A stretch of DNA of 64,000 bases from Bradyrhizobium diazoefficiens. Its GTDB lineage: Bacteria > Pseudomonadota > Alphaproteobacteria > Rhizobiales > Xanthobacteraceae. Under the pieces are notes generated by a model, which saw only the letters and a program-made list of their open reading frames with translations, made no database searches and had not been told where the DNA came from. Shown one piece after another: positions 8,571 through 17,589 of the stretch. The stretch is taken from assembly GCF_016599855.1 (NCBI RefSeq), contig NZ_CP067041.1:4712001-4776000 (forward strand), given 5' to 3'. Position 1 is the first letter of the stretch. Every line of letters begins with the position of its first letter. Both the position numbers and the translations under genes were made by a program.

Positions 8571-9746
8571 GAACAATTTGATGCACCTCGGGCGGCGCTG
8601 CAAAACTGGCCAGCGACGGCGCGGCGGCCAAGTCGGACACACGGCCAGTGCCGCAGATGATCTAGGGCCAGCTACCGAGCTGCGCATCTTCGCGTACCCT
8701 GGCTCCCATTGGCGCGTGCAATAATCTCAGCATCGGCCGTGATGACGCACTATGCGAACCAGATCGTTCTGCCGGTCTTGATGACGTCGCTCTCAACCGC
8801 CAGCCATTGCGGCAACTTCCAGGGCGCCTAAGCTTGTGCAGAGTCGCATCACTCCAAGGAGCGCGCCGAGACCTGCTCTCGACAGCTATTTTTTACTCCC
8901 ACCGATTGCGCTGCATACAGTCGATATCCTATTCTGCGAGCAGTTCCGGTTCCTCCGAGCCCGGCACGCGCGTCTCTGACCGGAGTCTATCTGAATCAGA
9001 TCGACCTGAGTTTCGCGCCCGTCGCGTCTCGCTGAAGACGTCGCAGATTGCTTCTGACCAACCTGCGATAGACGACAGGCAGCATCAGCAGCGACCTCGT
9101 ATGCCGCAGATGCTGAGGGATCTCTGCGGTTGCGGCAGTCTTCTCTACCACGATGCGCCAAGCCTCATCTAGCGCCGAAGTCCCGCCCCTCGTCAGCTTG
9201 ATCGTGCGCATTGTGATGACGCAATGAGATTCGATCGAAAGCAATAAAAGATGACGCCAGTATCTGAACATGAACTTTCTCGCTCCATCGTGATCGCTTT
9301 TGACTTTTCGTGGCTGCCATCCTCCTCAGTCATAGAGAGCAACCTTGCGCTGGTCTGCTTTGGAACAATGGTGTCGACCGGATGATAGGTCGAGGTCGGA
9401 TCCTGCCAAAATCATCGACGACCCGGATCATCGCAAGTACCGGAACGTGAGCCGTCCCTGGTTCCAGCCTGACTCCTTCAGGCACTGGAGCCCAAGCTGG
9501 CGTCGCTGTCCAAGGACATACTGGAGTTGATAAAGGGGCGGGGCGATCCTCTCGCGATGCTCGCACCGCATGCACGCGTGGGGAGATGGGCGCGGATTAC
9601 GTGCTGCTCGGCGAGCCGATGCAAACGACCAGGGATCGTCGGCCGGGCGATGGCGCGTGCAGCTAGTGAGGTCTGAATGCGCGCCGTGGGACGAAGCCGA
9701 TGCGCCAAAACGAGCGCTGGAAGATCCAAACGTAAATCGACAGCGA
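8571..9746. other. Gene-poor stretch with possible remnants
   Basis: No complete gene is supported. A minus-strand frame near 9190-9235 reads SHCVITMRTIKLTRGG, resembling a phasin-like or hypothetical rhizobial family. A plus-strand frame near 9590 reads GADYVLLGEP, as in thiamine-phosphate synthase-type proteins. Both are isolated and surrounded by stops. Confidence 0.3.
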
Positions 9747-10022
9747 TCAATGCGCGCGTTGAACGCGTGATCGTTTGAGGGTATACGACACCACCCGATC
9801 AAACGCATCGAGCGCCACATCCGTCGCCAAATTCACCATCTGTCGGTAATCGGCTTCGCTAAACTGAGTGAAGCTATCCCGGATAGCGGCGGCCAGCTCT
9901 TCCTCGGTCACCGACGAACGACCCGGCATTGTTCGTCCGGTGAGCTGACTATATAAATTCAGGCGGTAGACTTCGGCCGCAACTTGCCAAGCCCAATCTT
10001 CGAGATTTAGCTTTTCGATCAT
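9747..10022 (-). CDS. Small hypothetical protein
   Basis: 91 residues, mainly helical and soluble by eye, with an acidic middle (TEEELAAAIRDSFTQFSEAD) and a basic C-terminus. No domain recognised and no membrane segment. It is isolated, 147 bp from the TetR gene end, with a 7-bp stem-loop between them. Composition is protein-like and the frame is clean, so it is probably real. Confidence 0.5.
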   Translation of the reverse strand: MIEKLNLEDWAWQVAAEVYRLNLYSQLTGRTMPGRSSVTEEELAAAIRDSFTQFSEADYRQMVNLATDVALDAFDRVVSYTLKRSRVQRAH

Positions 10023-10088
10023 CAGGTAGCCGCGTGCAAATCAGTAGGGGGCCGCGGAACGTTCAGATAAGCGGTGAGGCTTGTTGAA

Positions 10089-10105
10089 ACCAACCGAAGG
10101 TTGGT
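10089..10105 (-). terminator. Short stem-loop downstream of the TetR gene
   Basis: ACCAACC, GAA, GGTTGGT: a 7-bp stem with a 3-nt loop, 64 bp past the TetR stop codon. It has no T-run, so termination is only possible. Confidence 0.35.
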
Positions 10106-10168
10106 GCACTGTCCGCTCAGGTTGCGCGTTCACCGGTGCGATCGCAATACAGGATGAACGGCCTTGCG

Positions 10169-10828
10169 TCAGCCGCTCCTTGGGACCTTCCGATCCTGGG
10201 TGTAACCCCTTAAGGCAGGCCGTCGTTTCGGACCCTGATCTCTAAATTCGAACAGCAGTGCGAATACCGGCCGGATCATTCCTTCCAGCACCGTCCGAGA
10301 AGGGTCGATCCGCGCGAAGACGCGGATGCCCAGTAGTTCCCCCAATAACATCCGAGCCAGGTCTTCCTTCGCCTGCGACGTTGTAACCGTACCAGCCCGC
10401 TGTCCGGCAGCCACGCTGCGCAGGAAGAAGCCTTCGACCTCGCTCAAGAACGTGTTCACGATCTGGTGGAAGTCCCGGTCCTCGTGAACGTTCTCCAACG
10501 TCGAGTTGACGAGCAGACAACCTCTTTTCCGCTTATCGGTCACAGACCGGTCGATGATTTCGCCAAAGAAGGCGCGGATAGCCTCGGCCGGCCCCACGGT
10601 GCTCTCAAGGCGGCGTATCCGCTCGCGGAATGTCTGCTCCAGATACCGGTTCAGCGCACTCCGGTAGAGGGTCCGCTTGTCTCCGAACGCGTTGTAGAGG
10701 CTCGCGCCGGCGATGCCCATCTCGTCCGCGAGTTCCCGAACCGAGGTGGCCTCATAGCCGCTCAGCCAGAAACGCTGGATGGCAACATCCAGCACGGCGG
10801 CTTCGTCGAACTCTCGGGGTCTGGCCAT
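10169..10828 (-). CDS. TetR/AcrR-family repressor
   Basis: 219 residues. The N-terminal helix-turn-helix is textbook (MARPREFDEAAVLDVAIQRF, then TSVRELADEMGIAGASLYNAF, split here by GYEA). The C-terminal domain has the RGCLLVNST motif common in repressors of this branch, which often carry a reactive cysteine at this place. It diverges from a glutathione transferase and an SDR gene, with a perfect palindrome at 10952-10967 between them. It likely represses that pair in response to an electrophile, which is inference. Confidence 0.9.
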   Translation of the reverse strand: MARPREFDEAAVLDVAIQRFWLSGYEATSVRELADEMGIAGASLYNAFGDKRTLYRSALNRYLEQTFRERIRRLESTVGPAEAIRAFFGEIIDRSVTDKRKRGCLLVNSTLENVHEDRDFHQIVNTFLSEVEGFFLRSVAAGQRAGTVTTSQAKEDLARMLLGELLGIRVFARIDPSRTVLEGMIRPVFALLFEFRDQGPKRRPALRGYTQDRKVPRSG

Positions 10829-10951
10829 GTCTATCCCGTCGCCTTTATTTTTCCCGGCCTTTCGGCCCTCTCCAATTGGAGCGTTGCTCCGGAGCGTCCT
10901 TGATTACCACATCGATCCGTCAGCATTCCAGAGGTCGGACTCGACATATTG

Positions 10952-10967
10952 TAGATCGTGTGATCTA
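10952..10967. promoter_or_regulatory. Probable TetR operator
   Basis: Perfect palindrome TAGATC-GTGT-GATCTA in the TetR-GST divergent gap, 124 bp before the TetR start codon and 106 bp before the GST start. Confidence 0.6.
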
Positions 10968-11073
10968 AAACAACCGCCAGCCGGATCTCCGGCGCGGACG
11001 AGGTTTTCTGGCCCGCCACAGGGCATTCTGGATCGACCGAACTAAAGATGCAGTCAATCGCGAGGAAATGACG

Positions 11074-11781
11074 ATGATCCGCTTCTACTTCCACCCGACA
11101 CCCAACCCCGCCAAAGTCGCGCTGCTGCTTGAGGAGGCCGGTCTCCCCTACGAAGTCGTACCGGTCGACACAAGCGAAGGCGAGCAGCACACGCCGTCGT
11201 TCCGCGCGATCAATCCTAACGGCAAAGTGCCGGCTATCGTCGATACCGAAGGCCCCGGTGGCAAGGAAGCACGCGTCTTCGATTCCAGCGCAATTCTTCT
11301 CTACCTCGCGGAGAAGACCGGAAACTTTCTGGGCTCGAAGGAAGACCGCTCCGAACTGTTGTCCTGGCTGATGTTCATCGCCTCGGGGCTCGGTCCGTTC
11401 TCAGGCCAGTCGGTGCATTTCCAGTTCGCCGCACCCGATGGGCTCGACTACGCGAAGAACCGCTATCGGCGCGAAGCCGAACGGCACTACCAGGTGCTAA
11501 ACGACCATCTGGCCGGTCGCGAATTCATCGTCGGCAACACATATACGATCGCCGACATCTCCGCGTGGGGTTGGGTCGATCGCGCGTCCCGAGTCCTCAG
11601 AGGAGCCGAAGACCCTCTTGGACCCTACCCTCACCTCAAGCGCCTATTCCAAGCTGTCGACGCGCGACCAGCCGCCGCGCGCGCGCGCGCGGTCGGGAAG
11701 GATCATGATTTCAAGAAGACCAACGACGAAGAAACGAAGCGGGCGCTCTTTCCCTCCAACTATCCGAAGGCGACCGGCTAA
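11074..11781 (+). CDS. Glutathione S-transferase (YghU/YfcG-like)
   Basis: 235 residues. The thioredoxin-like N-terminal domain (IRFYFHPTPNPAKVALLLEE, NGKVPAIVD, FDSSAILLYLAEKTG) is followed by the all-helical domain with NTYTIADISAWGWVDRA. The TPN motif in place of a catalytic Ser/Tyr is typical of YghU/YfcG-type enzymes, which reduce disulfides with glutathione. The start at 11074 has GAGGAA at a good distance; ATG at 11068 lies against it. A paralogue is at 18988-19692. It is followed by an SDR gene 40 bp on, probably in one operon under the divergent TetR protein. Confidence 0.88.
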   Translation: MIRFYFHPTPNPAKVALLLEEAGLPYEVVPVDTSEGEQHTPSFRAINPNGKVPAIVDTEGPGGKEARVFDSSAILLYLAEKTGNFLGSKEDRSELLSWLMFIASGLGPFSGQSVHFQFAAPDGLDYAKNRYRREAERHYQVLNDHLAGREFIVGNTYTIADISAWGWVDRASRVLRGAEDPLGPYPHLKRLFQAVDARPAAARARAVGKDHDFKKTNDEETKRALFPSNYPKATG

Positions 11782-11821
11782 TTAGAGGCCGCAAGCAAGA
11801 CCTACCGAAAGGAAACTAGAC

Positions 11822-12625
11822 ATGAACCTGAAAGGGAAACGAGCGCTCATCACCGGCGGCTCCAGTGGAATCGGAATGGCGATCGCGAAAGCGATGCTGT
11901 CCAAAGGCGCAAAGGTCGTCATCAGCGCTCGCAGACAGGACGTGCTCGCAACCGCGGTCGAAATGCTAAGCAAAACCGGCCCTGTCCAAGGGGCCGCGGC
12001 CGACGTAGCCACCGAAGAAGGCCGAGCAACAATGCTCGCCATTTCCAACGAAAAGCTGGGCGGGCTGGACGTGCTCGTGAACAATGCCGGCGCCGTCAGA
12101 GCCGGTCGCTTAGAAGAGACGAGCGAAGCCGACATCCGGACCATGATCGAGGTCGACCTGGTCGCGCCGATTATGCTGACGCGAGCCGCCCTACCGCTGC
12201 TGCGCGCTAGCGGAGACGGAATGGTGGTTAATGTCACTTCCGGGATCGCCTTGGTCGCGGCACCGTTCTATGGGACTTACGCCGCCGTTAAGGCGGGCTT
12301 GGCCAAATTCGGCGAGTCGCTCAGACGCGAGCTCAAAAACGAAGGCGTTCACGTGATGACCGTTTACCCGGGCGCGACCGAAACGCCAATGATGGCCTCG
12401 AATCGCGCAGGTCCCGAACTCGGCTTCACGCGTGAACCCGCGTCAGCGGTCGCCGATGCCACGATCGCGGGCATGGAAGAAGCTTCATTCGAGGTGATCC
12501 GGGGCGGCGAAGCACGCACCAAGATGATCGCGCTGAACCGTGACGATCCTGGCGCGCTCGACAAGCGCTTCGCCGACCTGAAGCCTGCGCTGCTTCTAGC
12601 GGTCCGCGACCATTCGGCGCTGTGA
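11822..12625 (+). CDS. SDR-family NAD(P)-dependent oxidoreductase
   Basis: 267 residues of a classical short-chain dehydrogenase. The cofactor motif TGGSSGIG (residues 11-18), NNAG near 88, catalytic Ser in NVTSG and the YxxxK pair in YAAVK are all present. AAAGGAAA precedes the ATG. It is second in the TetR-controlled pair with GST. Its C-terminal 60 residues carry an IRGGEARTKM stretch not found in the other SDRs here. Substrate unknown; carbonyl detoxification would fit. Confidence 0.88.
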   Translation: MNLKGKRALITGGSSGIGMAIAKAMLSKGAKVVISARRQDVLATAVEMLSKTGPVQGAAADVATEEGRATMLAISNEKLGGLDVLVNNAGAVRAGRLEETSEADIRTMIEVDLVAPIMLTRAALPLLRASGDGMVVNVTSGIALVAAPFYGTYAAVKAGLAKFGESLRRELKNEGVHVMTVYPGATETPMMASNRAGPELGFTREPASAVADATIAGMEEASFEVIRGGEARTKMIALNRDDPGALDKRFADLKPALLLAVRDHSAL

Positions 12626-12703
12626 ATGGCAAGACTCCCCCCGGCGCCGAAGACGGCCCTCCCCGCGCCGGCTCTCGGACAGATGCCATCAGGCGCTGCT
12701 TGA

Positions 12704-12970
12704 TTAAAGACTTAAAGTTATATGGCTTCCGCACCCACGTCCACCCATGTGCGGCGGATCGCTTTCTCTGGCCGGCGTCCGAACATTGGCGCCCAGATGC
12801 GCCTCCAGATTAGTGAGGTCGACCGCGATCGTCTCGATGCCGGTGATCGGCCTACGCGCGAGCGCACGCACGCTCCAGCCTTGCCGTTTCAATTCCATCG
12901 CCACCGAGTGGCCGACGATGCCGCTGCCGCCGGGGACGAGGGCTACGCGCCGTCCATCTCCTGTGATCAT
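12704..12970 (-). pseudogene. N-terminal fragment of an NAD(P)-binding SDR/epimerase
   Basis: Starting MITGDGRRVALVPGGSGIVG, this is the dinucleotide-binding beta-alpha-beta unit of a PRISE/NmrA-like protein (compare KKVLVTGASGLLG at 13826-14941). After about 65 residues the sequence ceases to be family-like and stops. It directly follows the intact SDR gene on the same strand, 39 bp downstream. The remaining 300 or so residues are missing. Confidence 0.6.
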
Positions 12971-13009
12971 ATTGGATCTCCCGCTTGCACCCAAGCTCAG
13001 TTGCCACAC

Positions 13010-13759
13010 TCAAACCGCGCTCAAGCCGCCATCAACGACGAGATCGGCACCGGCAACGTAGCTGCTTTCGTCGGAAGCCAAGAACAGCGCTGCGGCAGCA
13101 ATCTCCTCGGGACGACCAAGGCGATTGAGCGGAGTGGCTGCCTTAAAGCTCTCTCGTATCGCGTCAGCGCCTTCTTTCGTTGCTGCCTGTGCATCGATGA
13201 TAGGCGTGTCGATCGCACCAGGGCTGATTGCGTTGATACGGATGCCACGGTCCTTGAGTTCGGCCGTCCAAGTGCGCACAAATGAACGAACGCTTGCCTT
13301 GGTTGCGCTGTAAGCGGTGTAGCGCGGAATCCCCTTGAACGCAGCGATCGACGAAATCAGGATGATCGCGCCGCCGTCGCGGAAGAGAGGCAGCGCCTTC
13401 TGAACTGTGAAGAGAAGTCCGCGCACGTTGACGCCGAAAGTCCGGTCGAAGTTCTCTTCGCTTACCTCGATGAGCGATTCCGGATCGATCAAGCCTGCGT
13501 TTGCGACCAGAATATCGATCCCTCCCTTCTCGCGATTAATTCTTTGGTAGAGCCGATCGATATCCTGGAGGTTCTGCACGTCCCCCCGAACGGCGCTCGC
13601 CCGTTCGCCAATGACGGCGACCGCCATGTCGAGTTCGTCCTGCCGCCGGCCGGTGATGTAGACAAACGCCCCCTCGCGCGCAAACCGCTGGGCCGTCGCG
13701 AGCCCGAGACCGCTGCTACCGCCGGTAACCACCGCTACTTTATCCTGCAGTCTGAGCAT
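13010..13759 (-). CDS. SDR-family oxidoreductase
   Basis: 249 residues, usual length for classical SDRs. TGGSSGLG (12-19), VANAG, catalytic Ser in LISSIA and YSATK with catalytic Tyr and Lys are present, as is the C-terminal FLASDESSYVAGADLVVDGG block shared with glucose 1-dehydrogenase/3-oxoacyl-ACP reductase-type members. It lies 66 bp after the PRISE-like SDR gene on the same strand, suggesting one transcript. Substrate unknown. Confidence 0.9.
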   Translation of the reverse strand: MLRLQDKVAVVTGGSSGLGLATAQRFAREGAFVYITGRRQDELDMAVAVIGERASAVRGDVQNLQDIDRLYQRINREKGGIDILVANAGLIDPESLIEVSEENFDRTFGVNVRGLLFTVQKALPLFRDGGAIILISSIAAFKGIPRYTAYSATKASVRSFVRTWTAELKDRGIRINAISPGAIDTPIIDAQAATKEGADAIRESFKAATPLNRLGRPEEIAAAALFLASDESSYVAGADLVVDGGLSAV

Positions 13760-13825
13760 CGTTTCCTCCTCATTGAACCAGCGGCTTTCGCGTACGGCGC
13801 GCCGCGCAGGCTCTCCATCTTGAAT

Positions 13826-14941
13826 TTAGTTCGATGCCGGCGGCAAAAGCTTCCGATCGATCAGAGACTGCAGCGCGTTGCGGAACGAGATTTCTGTATC
13901 GATCGTCTTCGTAAACCCCGCTCGGCGCAGCTTGATGGTGCTCACGAAGGCTCGAGGTCCCGCCGGAGCGCCATAGGCGAACGCGAAATCCGCATGCTGG
14001 TCCCCCTGACCAACCAGCTCACGAAGGTTCCGCGAGCGAAGACCATGCTTTGCGACGATTTTGTCCCAGACGGCGGCGTTTTCAGCGATGTAGGCCGTCA
14101 CGCTGGTCGGCGCGTCCGGGCCTGCCTTGACCCCGAGGGTCTCGGCGACGCCCGCCCACGCATTGCGCCACTCGAACACGTCGCCATTGGTGATGTTGAA
14201 AGCCTCGTTTGCTGCCTTGGGCGACTGAGCGGCCCAGACCATCACGTCGCCGACGAGATCCGCGTCGGCGGCCTCCCAGACGAACGACGGCCCGCCAGGA
14301 AATCCGAATGGCTCACCCTTCTCACGGCGGATCGCCGCGTAGACGCCGATGGCGGGGAGAACGTTCAACGCGCCCGGAGTGGGCCCCGTGACGAGCTGCG
14401 GCCGCAGCGCGGTGTAGTTGAACCCGTGTTTGGCGCCAGCCTCGCCGACATAGGCCTCCTGGTCGAAGAAGAAGTTCGGGTGATCCTTGCGGGCATCACG
14501 TTCGCGAGCCGGGATCGGGATCGGGTGCAGGTGCACGCCATAGACCTTCGTCCCCTGCAGGATGCTGACGTGCTGGAAGTTAGAAGCGGCGCGAACGATC
14601 GGCTCGACCACGTTGCGCAGCATGGCGTTGTTAGTGTCGATCTGGTCCTTGCTCGACCAGCCGGCCACGAGCTCAGGCTTCTCGTGCAGAGCCGTGTAGG
14701 CGATGTGCGTAACGTGCGTCAGCGGCTCGAAGGCGGCGCGGGACTTTTCCTGGTCCCGCAGGTCCACGGAAAGAAAAGGGACGTCGCGGCCGCTCGGCAG
14801 CTCGGGCTTGCGGCGCGAGACGCCGACCACGTCCCAGCCTTCATCAAGAAACTTCTCGATGGCTGCGACGCCCAGCAGGCCGCTTGCACCTGTGACCAGG
14901 ACCTTCTTCCGCGCGATGTTTTCTTGATTGGTCGTGCTCAT
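13826..14941 (-). CDS. PRISE-like atypical SDR (progesterone 5-beta-reductase type)
   Basis: 371 residues. It opens with a Rossmann motif VLVTGASGLLG and continues with VDLRD and HITAYTALHE-like sequence, then the LQGTKVYGVHL and YTALRPQLVTGP segments typical of progesterone 5-beta-reductase/iridoid synthase-like proteins (PRISE), which reduce activated C=C bonds. It heads a minus-strand SDR pair. A 25-codon remnant of a second copy lies at 16495-16569. Natural substrate unknown; enone reduction would fit the old yellow enzyme and GST neighbours. Confidence 0.85.
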   Translation of the reverse strand: MSTTNQENIARKKVLVTGASGLLGVAAIEKFLDEGWDVVGVSRRKPELPSGRDVPFLSVDLRDQEKSRAAFEPLTHVTHIAYTALHEKPELVAGWSSKDQIDTNNAMLRNVVEPIVRAASNFQHVSILQGTKVYGVHLHPIPIPARERDARKDHPNFFFDQEAYVGEAGAKHGFNYTALRPQLVTGPTPGALNVLPAIGVYAAIRREKGEPFGFPGGPSFVWEAADADLVGDVMVWAAQSPKAANEAFNITNGDVFEWRNAWAGVAETLGVKAGPDAPTSVTAYIAENAAVWDKIVAKHGLRSRNLRELVGQGDQHADFAFAYGAPAGPRAFVSTIKLRRAGFTKTIDTEISFRNALQSLIDRKLLPPASN

Positions 14942-15148
14942 GTTCCGACCTCCTCTTGTATTCGTAGATATTGGCCCTCATTCGTCGGATCTGAGAGGCG
15001 GGGGAACGTGAGCCCTTGATCGTCTCCCGTCACCCTTGCCGGTGATAATTGCGCATCCGCAGCCGCCAGGGCAGTTGCCTCAAAGCGATTATTTTCATTC
15101 CGGGCAGGAATGACAGGAGCCCATACCTTTCGCGACTGTCCCGCACGG

Positions 15149-15364
15149 TCATGGCCGGCGAGACGATCGCTTGAGGAGTAAGATCGCGCGGATCTCCGGC
15201 TTGCTGCGCTCGCTTTCGGGCCGCCGTGACGCGAGATCGTGACACAGGCGATGCGTCTGCTGGTGACGCGAGATCTGGCTCGCAATGCGGCTCGAATACT
15301 GGACGTCCTTGTGACGGTTGAGAACATCCGCCATCGTCGTCGGCTGAGCCCTGCCGGATTTCAC
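15149..15364 (-). pseudogene. Internal fragment of a patatin-like phospholipase
   Basis: The frame contains PTTMADVLNRHKDVQYSSRI, then ASQISRHQQTHRLCHDL, nearly identical to the internal part of the intact patatin at 22025-23188 (PTTMAAVLNRHKDVQYSSRM). Neither the GxSxG nucleophile half nor the C-terminal part is present. It is a leftover of a duplicated patatin gene. Confidence 0.75.
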
Positions 15365-15919
15365 AGATGGATCGAGAAGATCACGGAGTCCCTCCTCGGA
15401 TTATCGGAGCGCTAGTGCGCCGGCAGCGCGAACCAGAGGGACAACCTTTTTCGTTTGCTCTGAATGGAACTCCGAAACACGACCCGATCGCCAGCTTCTG
15501 ACGAGCGCGCGCGTCCGCCCGCCTCTCTCCGTAAGCTCGGCACCGGTGCCGCCCTCCTTCATCTGCTGCGCGGCCGCAATCGAAAATCCCGAGGCTGTCC
15601 ATCCAGCCGAACCTTCGACGCCGTCGCGCCTTTCACGCAGCCGCGCGGCGGCACGATGAAGACCAGCGACAGGCTCGGCGCGACCCAATTCGAGAGCCTT
15701 AAAGACTATGCAGGTGTCTGGCAGGAGTGCGGCAAGCGGCCACGCGCAAGAGGTCAGTCCCAGCCGTGCGCGATGCTCTTGATGAAGAGATAAGTCAAGG
15801 CTTCCACGCTGCAGCGGCCGCCGGTCGGAACGACTACAGCAGCCGCCGCGGCAATGCTGTGTCGTCCATGCCCGACAAACACGAATTGCTCTGGGCCTTC
15901 AGGCGCTAGGAACCATGTT
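15365..15919. other. No gene supported
   Basis: Open frames on both strands lack motifs and look random. Probably remnant sequence between the patatin fragment and the small secreted protein. Confidence 0.4.
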
Positions 15920-16192
15920 TTATTGCCGCTCCTCGTATTTGTTGCAGCGAGGGTCGCCTCGTTTCACCCGGACAAGCTCTTTGAAGAACGGCGCCTCGCA
16001 GTGAAGCAGTGTGTAGAGCTTGTAAGAAGGCGGTGGCACTCGCCAGCAAAGAGCCTCGCCGGCGGACACTTCGTACGTATCCCCGCTGCTCAAAGCATAA
16101 CTGCACGAAGTTTCAGGCTTTCTAATCTTCTCTTGTGCGTGCGCCGACACCAGCGAAGCCAAGGTGAGGAATGCCACTAAGAAAACACGCAT
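15920..16192 (-). CDS. Small secreted cysteine-containing protein
   Basis: 90 residues. A clean Sec signal peptide (MRVFLVAFLTLASLVSAHAQ) is followed by a mature part of about 70 residues with four cysteines (SCSY, ALCW, LHCE, DPRCN). That suggests a disulfide-bonded periplasmic protein. The start at 16192 has a GGAGG-type site upstream. A degraded copy lies at 4130-4303. No family recognised. Confidence 0.65.
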   Translation of the reverse strand: MRVFLVAFLTLASLVSAHAQEKIRKPETSCSYALSSGDTYEVSAGEALCWRVPPPSYKLYTLLHCEAPFFKELVRVKRGDPRCNKYEERQ

Positions 16193-16347
16193 TTGCTCTC
16201 CTCCGCAACGGTGCGATCGCAGGCCTCGGAAACAGGACGCAAACATCCGCGCCACGACGGCCCACTAGCTAGGTCAAACATACATCTCCCGGCAGCTTGG
16301 GCGAAGAGCCTTCCGGGCGCGGCTGAGCGGCGCTGTACTGGCCCTTC

Positions 16348-16434
16348 GGTGATCTCGGCGTGCCGCCGGACGGCCGACCAATCCGCAAGCCGCAGTGCCG
16401 CGTTCTGGTAGTCATCGAGGGTTGCAACCTTCAT
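16348..16434 (-). pseudogene. N-terminal fragment of a duplicated D-2-hydroxyacid dehydrogenase
   Basis: MKVATLDDYQNAALRLADWS and the next nine residues match the start of the intact enzyme at 16637-17578 at 25 of 29 positions; similarity then ends abruptly at EIT. It marks a deletion breakpoint of a duplicated gene. Confidence 0.8.
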
Positions 16435-16446
16435 GAATGTCCTCCC

Positions 16447-16569
16447 TAATGGTTATGCAGGTCGCCGCCGCTCGGGGCAAAGAAGTCGGCCAGAGCCCCC
16501 CGATGGCGGCGAACCCAGCAAGCCGCTTGCGCCTGTGACTAGGACCTTCTTCTTGCTTTGATTGCTCAT
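16447..16569 (-). pseudogene. Deletion scar joining an SDR start to a hydrolase end
   Basis: From ATG at 16569 the minus strand reads MSNQSKKKVLVTGASGLLG, the start of a PRISE-like SDR. In a second frame, near 16500, it abuts GALADFF, matching the end of the alpha/beta hydrolase at 17590-18414 (GALAEFFAAKQ). The rest of both genes is gone. With the dehydrogenase fragment next door, this preserves the order SDR, hydrolase, dehydrogenase of an earlier duplicate cluster. Confidence 0.65.
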
Positions 16570-16636
16570 GATTTACCAACCTCGTTGCATGATTTACCAC
16601 CCTCGTTGTCGGATGAGCAGGTGTTACTTGTCGAAG

Positions 16637-17578
16637 CTATGCGGAGGTGGCGTTGGCCTCGAGCCATTTCGTGATGTTGGCCGCGGCATCGCCGTAGAAC
16701 GTCCGATAGAGATCCTCGGTTACGTAGCCGATGTGAGGCGTCGCCAGGACGTTCTCCAGCTTCCGGAAGAGATGATCCGGAGCCAGCGGCTCGTCATCGA
16801 ATACGTCGACGGCCGCACCGGCGATCCGGCGCGCCTGCAGCGCCTCGATCAGGGCCGCCTGGTCGACGATCGGACCACGCGATGTGTTTACGAGTCTCGC
16901 CGTCGGTTTCATCCGAGCGAACTCGGGTTTTCCGACCAGTCCTCTGGTTCGGCCGCTCATGACGAGATGCACCGTGACGACGTCAGCCTCACGGAACAGC
17001 GTCTGCTTGTCCACGAGACTGGCGCCTGCGGCGCTGGCTGTCTCCTCGGTCAGGTTCTGGCTCCAGGCGATCACCTTCATGCCGAAGGCGAGACCGATGC
17101 GCGCGACTTCTTTTCCGATGTTGCCCAATCCCACGATCCCGAGGCTCTTGCCGCGCAGGTTCGAGCCCAGGCCGGTCTGCCACCCGCCCGCCCTGAGCGA
17201 AGCGGCCTCGCGGTCGATACCGCGCATGCTCGCCAAAATCAATGACCAGGCGAACTCGATGGTCGGAGTGGCATCATAGCCGGTCGCCGTGATCGCTATG
17301 CCGAGATCGCTCGCGGTCTGGGTGTCGATGGAGGCGTTGCGCGGCCCCGTTGAAGCTATCAGCCTGAGGTTCGGGAGCTGCTTCAAGATGTCACTTGGAA
17401 GCGGCGTACGTTCGCGCATGACGCACACCACCTCGAATGGCCGCAATCGCTCGACGACTGCCGAGGGATCGGCGAGGTGATCGCTGAATACGGTGATCTC
17501 GGCGTGACGCCGGACGCCCGACCAGTTGGCCAGTTCAAGTGCCACGTTCTGGTAGTCGTCGAGGATAGCAACCTTCAT
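16637..17578 (-). CDS. D-2-hydroxyacid dehydrogenase family protein
   Basis: 313 residues of the phosphoglycerate/formate dehydrogenase fold. The NAD site GLGNIG (near 147), NTSRGPIVD containing the catalytic Arg, the DDEPL catalytic Glu and TPHIGYVT with the catalytic His are present. The start at 17578 has AGGGAGGGG upstream; the gene follows the alpha/beta hydrolase by 11 bp, so they are likely co-transcribed. It would interconvert a 2-ketoacid and a D-2-hydroxyacid; substrate unknown. Confidence 0.88.
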   Translation of the reverse strand: MKVAILDDYQNVALELANWSGVRRHAEITVFSDHLADPSAVVERLRPFEVVCVMRERTPLPSDILKQLPNLRLIASTGPRNASIDTQTASDLGIAITATGYDATPTIEFAWSLILASMRGIDREAASLRAGGWQTGLGSNLRGKSLGIVGLGNIGKEVARIGLAFGMKVIAWSQNLTEETASAAGASLVDKQTLFREADVVTVHLVMSGRTRGLVGKPEFARMKPTARLVNTSRGPIVDQAALIEALQARRIAGAAVDVFDDEPLAPDHLFRKLENVLATPHIGYVTEDLYRTFYGDAAANITKWLEANATSA

Positions 17579-17589
17579 GGACCCCTCCC

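Noticed and set aside
9345..9720. Thiamine-phosphate synthase remnant (GADYVLLGEP)
   Set aside because: Only ten residues fit and the surrounding frame does not; kept only as a note.
13544..15019. 491-codon plus-strand open frame
   Set aside because: It is antisense to two well-supported SDR genes with intact motifs.
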